A program made the position numbers and the translations under genes. The notes under the pieces are model-generated. The model was given only the letters and a program-made list of their open reading frames with translations, had not been told where the DNA came from and made no database searches. From NCBI GenBank assembly GCA_946481615.1, contig CAMLOR010000132.1, positions 1 through 8,747 of the forward strand: 8,747 nt of DNA. The letters run 5' to 3'. The stretch comes from an uncultured Aquimonas sp. Its GTDB lineage: Bacteria; Pseudomonadota; Gammaproteobacteria; Xanthomonadales; Xanthomonadaceae. Below are positions 5,890 to 8,747 of this stretch, one piece after another (position 1 is the first letter of the stretch; each line of letters opens with the position of its first letter).

Positions 5890-6447
5890 ATGAAGCAAGT
5901 GCCGCGTTCGTTCTACCGGCGCGACGCCCGCGTGGTGGCGCCGGAACTGCTCAACAAGATCCTCGTCACCGCCGACGGCCGCGCGGGGCGCATCGTGGAG
6001 ACCGAGGCCTATTGCGGGGCGGAGGACGCCGCCGCGCACAGCTACCGCGGCGAAACGCCGCGCACGGCCGCCATGTTCGGTCCGCCGGGCCACCTCTACG
6101 TCTACTTCACCTACGGCATGCACTGGTGCTGCAACGCGGTGTGCGGCGAGCGCAACGGCCATGCCGTGCTGATCCGCGCCCTGGAACCGCTGGCCGGGCT
6201 CGATCTCATGCGCGCTGCGCGCCCGCGTGCGCGCAACGATCGCGAACTGTGCAACGGACCGGGCAAACTCACGCAGGCGCTCGGCCTGGGCAAGCTCCAC
6301 GATGGCGCCGATCTCGTGAAAGGCGACCGCGGTGTGCGGATCGTGAGCGACGGCACGCCGCCGCCGGCGCGGCCGCTGATCACGCGCCGCATCGGTATCA
6401 GCAAGGCCGTCGAGCACGAATGGCGCTGGCTCTTACCCTCTTCTTGA
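5890..6447 (+). CDS. mpg: 3-methyladenine DNA glycosylase (AAG/MPG family)
   Basis: The protein has 185 residues, slightly short for the bacterial members of the Pur_DNA_glyco family. It excises alkylated purines such as 3-methyladenine and hypoxanthine in base-excision repair. Residues that align with human AAG are all present: E39 and Y41 in VETEAY (human E125, Y127), H50 in EDAAAHS (H136), Y72 in [14 protein letters not shown] (Y159) and N82 (N169). [10 protein letters not shown] (123-132) is the other family hallmark. The [13 protein letters not shown] start agrees with the usual xPRSFYxRDA opening, which supports ATG 5890 despite the lack of a Shine-Dalgarno. It lies divergent from pcp by 11 bp and convergent with the DUF979 gene by 18 bp. 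Nothing links it functionally to its pyroglutamate neighbours; it looks like an insertion into that cluster. Confidence 0.95.
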   Translation: MKQVPRSFYRRDARVVAPELLNKILVTADGRAGRIVETEAYCGAEDAAAHSYRGETPRTAAMFGPPGHLYVYFTYGMHWCCNAVCGERNGHAVLIRALEPLAGLDLMRAARPRARNDRELCNGPGKLTQALGLGKLHDGADLVKGDRGVRIVSDGTPPPARPLITRRIGISKAVEHEWRWLLPSS

Positions 6448-6463
6448 AGGCGAGGAAGAAGAG
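6438..6463. terminator. Inverted repeat across the convergent mpg / DUF979 ends
   Basis: CTCTTCTT (6438-6445) and AAGAAGAG (6456-6463) are perfect 8-bp inverted arms around a 10-nt loop. The structure spans the end of mpg, including its TGA (6445-6447), and stops 2 bp before the DUF979 stop. It is AT-rich in the arms and lacks a clean T-run, so a two-way terminator role is only possible, not shown. Confidence 0.3.
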
Positions 6464-6465
6464 CG

Positions 6466-7419
6466 TCAGCGGAACACGAGGAAATACATCAGCGCGACGT
6501 TCGCTGCCAGCAGCGGCAAAGCCGTGCCGACCTGCGCGCGGATCACCGCATGCGGGTCCTTCAGTTCGAGCAGCGCCGCCGGCACGAGGTTGAAGTTCGC
6601 CGCCATCGGCGTGAGCAGCGTGCCGCAATAGCCCGACAGCATGCCGATGGCCGCCAGCGGCGCGGCGTCGGCGCCGTGCAGCTGCACCAGCAGCGGCAGG
6701 CCGATGCCCGCGGTCATCACGGGAAAGGCCGCGAACGCGTTGCCCATGATCATCGTGAAAATCGCCATGCCGAGCGCGTAGGCGAGCACCACGGCGAAGC
6801 GGCTGTCGACCGGGATCATTTCGCGCACCACGCCTGCCACGGCGTCGCCGACACCGGCTGCGGCGAACACGCCGCCGAGCGTGGCCAGCAGCATCGGCAG
6901 CACGGCGGCCCAGCCGATGGCATCGAGCAGGCGGCGGCTTTGTTCGACGGCCATCGCGGGCGTCTCGCGCGTCATCACGCAGGCCGCGGCGGTGGCGAGG
7001 GTGCAGGCCACCGCGAGCGCCACCAGTGTGGTCTGCTGCGAATCGAGCAGGGCGCGTCCGGCGAGTTGGATGTCCTTCAGCGGCACGGCCAACAGCAAGG
7101 TCATTGCAGGAATCAGCAGCGCCGGTACCAGCAGCTTCGCGCCCAGGCGCGAAGCGTCCGCGCGCCGCTGTTCCGCAGTGCGTTCCGCGTAGCGCCCGAG
7201 TTTCACGCCGCCGAAGCCTGCGATCAGCGCGATGGCCACGACGATGGCGCCGGCCACGGGAGCAGACAGGCGTTCGCCGGCCAGGAACACGACCGCGAGC
7301 AAGCCCCAGAACGCGCCCGTGCTCCAGCGCCGCGGATTGCCGGCATCGCGGAAACTCGACAACGCCACCCACGCCATCAGCGCGCCGAACAGCCAATAAG
7401 CCATCTGCAACGTGATCAC
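6466..7419 (-). CDS. DUF979 family integral membrane protein, putative permease subunit
   Basis: The start is GTG 7419, set by a perfect AAGGAG 9 nt upstream; the frame is open further up to 7572, but that part overlaps DUF969 codons and is not membrane-like. The 317 residues are almost wholly hydrophobic, with about nine likely membrane segments (near 4-20, 36-48, 54-69, 93-113, 130-148, 165-188, 206-233, 237-246/253-268, 298-316). The motif stretches TMIMGNAFAAFPVMTAGIG (222-240) and GYCGTLLTPMAANFNLVPAALL (263-284) are the parts I associate with DUF979. Family function is not established. It directly follows DUF969 in the same operon, downstream of pxpA, and DUF969/DUF979 pairs also sit beside pcp in other bacteria as far as I recall. 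I infer that the two form an inner-membrane transporter for 5-oxoproline or pyroglutamyl peptides. Confidence 0.85.
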   Translation of the reverse strand: MITLQMAYWLFGALMAWVALSSFRDAGNPRRWSTGAFWGLLAVVFLAGERLSAPVAGAIVVAIALIAGFGGVKLGRYAERTAEQRRADASRLGAKLLVPALLIPAMTLLLAVPLKDIQLAGRALLDSQQTTLVALAVACTLATAAACVMTRETPAMAVEQSRRLLDAIGWAAVLPMLLATLGGVFAAAGVGDAVAGVVREMIPVDSRFAVVLAYALGMAIFTMIMGNAFAAFPVMTAGIGLPLLVQLHGADAAPLAAIGMLSGYCGTLLTPMAANFNLVPAALLELKDPHAVIRAQVGTALPLLAANVALMYFLVFR

Positions 7420-7421
7420 GC

Positions 7422-8153
7422 CTATTTGCTCCTTGCCCCGCTCGCAGGGGAAGGCTGGGATGGGGGCACACCATCCGCGAGACGCTCCACGTCGCGCCGC
7501 AATCGCGCATCGAACCGATACAGCCGCGTGGCATGGATGGCGAAGGCGCAGATCGCGGTGGGAATGCCCCACAGCGCGATCTGCAGCGGTTCCAGCGCGA
7601 TGCCGTGATCGGCATAGAACGCCTGCATCAGCAGCACCGCGCCGAAAGCCACGAACACGTCTTCGCCGAAGAACAGCCCGACGTTGTCGGTGGCCGCCGC
7701 CATTGCGCGCACGCGCTCGCGGCCGGCTTCGTCGAGCGCCGGCTCGCGCGCCTGCGCAGCGCCTTCGGCCATGGGCGCCACCAGCGGGCGCACCATCTGG
7801 GGATGCCCGCCCAGGCTCGTGAGCCCGAGCGTGGCCGTGATCTGGCGGATCGCCAGATACACGATCAACAACCGCCCCGCGGTCGCTCCGCGCAGCTTCG
7901 CGACGGCCGATTGCGCGAATTCCTTGAGGCCATGACGTTCGAGCAGCCCGATCACCGGCAGCGCCAGCAGGAACAGCGCGAGGTAGCGGTTCTTGACGAA
8001 GGCCTCGCCGAGCAGGGCCAGCACTTCGACCGGCGTCATTCCCGCGATCAAGCCGGTGACGATGCCCGCGACCACCACCACCAGCGCCGGATTCAGGCGC
8101 AAGGCGAAACCGATCACCACCAGCGCCACGCCCAGCAGCGGCCAGAGATTCAT
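7422..8153 (-). CDS. DUF969 family integral membrane protein, putative permease subunit
   Basis: The 243-residue protein starts at ATG 8153, which shares an ATGA with the pxpA stop, so the two are probably translationally coupled. Likely membrane segments lie near 4-18, 22-38, 56-72, 92-108, 160-178 and 190-208. Conserved-looking motifs are ITATLGLTSLGGHPQMVRPL (105-124) and ATDNVGLFFGEDVFVAFGAVLLM (154-176), which carry the charged and glycine residues expected of a transport core and are how I recognise DUF969. No enzyme motif is visible. The C-terminal 14 residues (PSQPSPASGARSK region) are low in hydrophobicity and are encoded by a GC-rich repeat-like element, so they may be a recent, non-conserved tail. 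With DUF979 it is inferred to form a transporter serving 5-oxoproline metabolism; this is guilt by association, not proof. Confidence 0.87.
   Translation of the reverse strand: MNLWPLLGVALVVIGFALRLNPALVVVVAGIVTGLIAGMTPVEVLALLGEAFVKNRYLALFLLALPVIGLLERHGLKEFAQSAVAKLRGATAGRLLIVYLAIRQITATLGLTSLGGHPQMVRPLVAPMAEGAAQAREPALDEAGRERVRAMAAATDNVGLFFGEDVFVAFGAVLLMQAFYADHGIALEPLQIALWGIPTAICAFAIHATRLYRFDARLRRDVERLADGVPPSQPSPASGARSK
7428..7467. repeat. GC-rich repeat-like element at the DUF969/DUF979 junction
   Basis: The plus strand reads GCTCCTTGCCCC, a short hairpin, then AGGGGAAGGCTGGGATGGGGGC. I recognise this pattern as a common xanthomonad extragenic repeat (CTCC, hairpin, GGAGGCTGGGAGGGGG type). CCCC (7436-7439) pairs with GGGG (7447-7450), with a small GC-TC-GC inner hairpin. 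Here it is not extragenic: on the minus strand it encodes the last residues of DUF969 (about 230-242, PSQPSPASGARS) and its end supplies the AAGGAG ribosome-binding site of DUF979. Membership in a genomic repeat family is from memory and needs a search. Confidence 0.5.
7429..7434 (-). promoter_or_regulatory. Ribosome-binding site that decides the DUF979 start
   Basis: AAGGAG on the minus strand is followed by 9 nt and GTG 7419. The ATG at 7404 in the same frame is 24 nt away and therefore less likely. The site lies just inside the end of DUF969, whose stop is 7424-7422. Confidence 0.8.
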
Positions 8154-8747
8154 GTGCCGCGCACCATGGTCTTCACGCGATGGCCGGCGGCTTCGATGGC
8201 CTGCCGCAGGCTGGCGGCGAACAGGGCGGCGTCGGGACGATCGCCGTGCAGGCAGACGGTGTCGGCGCGGATCGGCACGCGGGCGCCGCCGCGCGCCGTC
8301 ACCACGCGCGCGCGCAGCATCTGCGCCACCTGCTGCGCGGCCAGATCCACATCGTGGATGCTGGCGTCGGGTTCGCTGCGCGGCGTGAGCGTGCCGTCGG
8401 CTTCGTAGCGGCGCTCGGCGAAGGCCTCGTGCGCCACGCGCAGGCCGAGCGCCTCGCCGGCGCGCGTCGAAGCGCTGTTGGCGAGGCCGTAGAGCACGAG
8501 CCCGGCGTCGAAATCGCGCACGGCGCGGGCGATGGCATCGGCGATGGCGGCGTCGCGCGCAGCGAGGTTGTAGAGCGCGCCGTGGGGTTTGACGTGGTGC
8601 AGCCGCGCGCCGGCCGCGCGCACGAAGGCGTGCAGGGCGCCGACCTGGTAGAGCACCTCGCCGTATACCGTGTCGGGCGGGGTCGACAGCAAGCGCCGGC
8701 CGAAGCCTTCGCGATCGTCGAAGGAGGGATGCGCGCCGATCGCCACG
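8150..8747 (-). CDS. pxpA: 5-oxoprolinase subunit A (LamB/YcsF family), N-terminus missing at right edge
   Basis: The frame is open to the right edge. The visible 199 residues begin inside the conserved VAIGAHPSFDDREGFGRR, so about 45-50 N-terminal residues lie outside; the GTG at 8746 is an internal valine, not a start. Family hallmarks are HPSFDDREGFGR, VKPHGALYN (near the middle of the full protein), SEPDASIHD and VCLHGD near the C-terminus. Family knowledge: PxpA with PxpB and PxpC hydrolyses 5-oxoproline to glutamate using ATP; PxpB and PxpC are not in the window and would be expected just upstream, beyond the right edge. The stop overlaps the DUF969 ATG by 4 nt (ATGA), so pxpA, DUF969 and DUF979 form one operon. 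Together with pcp, this makes a pyroglutamate salvage cluster. Confidence 0.93.
   Translation of the reverse strand, partial: VAIGAHPSFDDREGFGRRLLSTPPDTVYGEVLYQVGALHAFVRAAGARLHHVKPHGALYNLAARDAAIADAIARAVRDFDAGLVLYGLANSASTRAGEALGLRVAHEAFAERRYEADGTLTPRSEPDASIHDVDLAAQQVAQMLRARVVTARGGARVPIRADTVCLHGDRPDAALFAASLRQAIEAAGHRVKTMVRGT

Noticed and set aside
7420..7572. N-terminal extension of the DUF979 protein up to 7572
   Set aside because: The extra residues are not membrane-like and lie within DUF969 codons, and a perfect AAGGAG with correct spacing marks GTG 7419 as the start.
8744..8746. GTG at the right edge as start of pxpA
   Set aside because: It is the Val of the conserved VAIGAHPSF motif, which lies about 45-50 residues into complete PxpA proteins, so the gene is truncated by the window.

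Overview
The window is a GC-rich stretch of bacterial chromosome. It looks like a gammaproteobacterium of the Xanthomonadaceae/Lysobacteraceae type (Xanthomonas, Lysobacter, Luteimonas or a relative). The support is the 189-residue dCTP deaminase, which I recognise as the xanthomonad form; the TonB-dependent receptor with a DEIVVVGSRIKR start; GC-rich extragenic palindromes of the kind common in these genomes; and several genes with a TAGAAT-like -10 box but little or no Shine-Dalgarno. Family and genus are inferred, not proven. No tRNA, rRNA, CRISPR array, transposase or phage gene was seen.

Left part (1-2205): the 5' part of a TonB-dependent outer-membrane receptor runs leftward off the window. 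It is divergent from mrp/apbC, a P-loop ATPase that carries Fe-S clusters. Middle (2206-4517): a 251-bp intergenic region holds a perfect CRP/Clp-type operator (TGTGA-N6-TCACA) and a strong GC-rich leader hairpin. It precedes a secreted subtilisin-family (S8) protease that ends at a textbook intrinsic terminator. A small lipoprotein follows, then dcd (4550-5119).

Right part (5120-8747): a two-hairpin REP-like inverted repeat fills the gap between dcd and the convergent pcp. Then come pcp (pyroglutamyl-peptidase I, minus), mpg (3-methyladenine DNA glycosylase, plus, 11 bp from pcp), and a minus-strand operon pxpA - DUF969 - DUF979 whose first gene is cut by the right edge. pcp releases 5-oxoproline (pyroglutamate) from peptides and PxpA is a subunit of 5-oxoprolinase. 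The two polytopic membrane proteins between them are therefore good candidates for a two-component 5-oxoproline or pyroglutamyl-peptide permease. This is the most interesting functional hypothesis in the window: peptide trimming, uptake and ring opening to glutamate. The secreted protease could supply peptides upstream of it, but that link is speculative.

Start sites were moved where the sequence argues for it: the protease to GTG 2457, the lipoprotein to ATG 3963 and DUF979 to GTG 7419. All families were recognised by eye; no database search was run.
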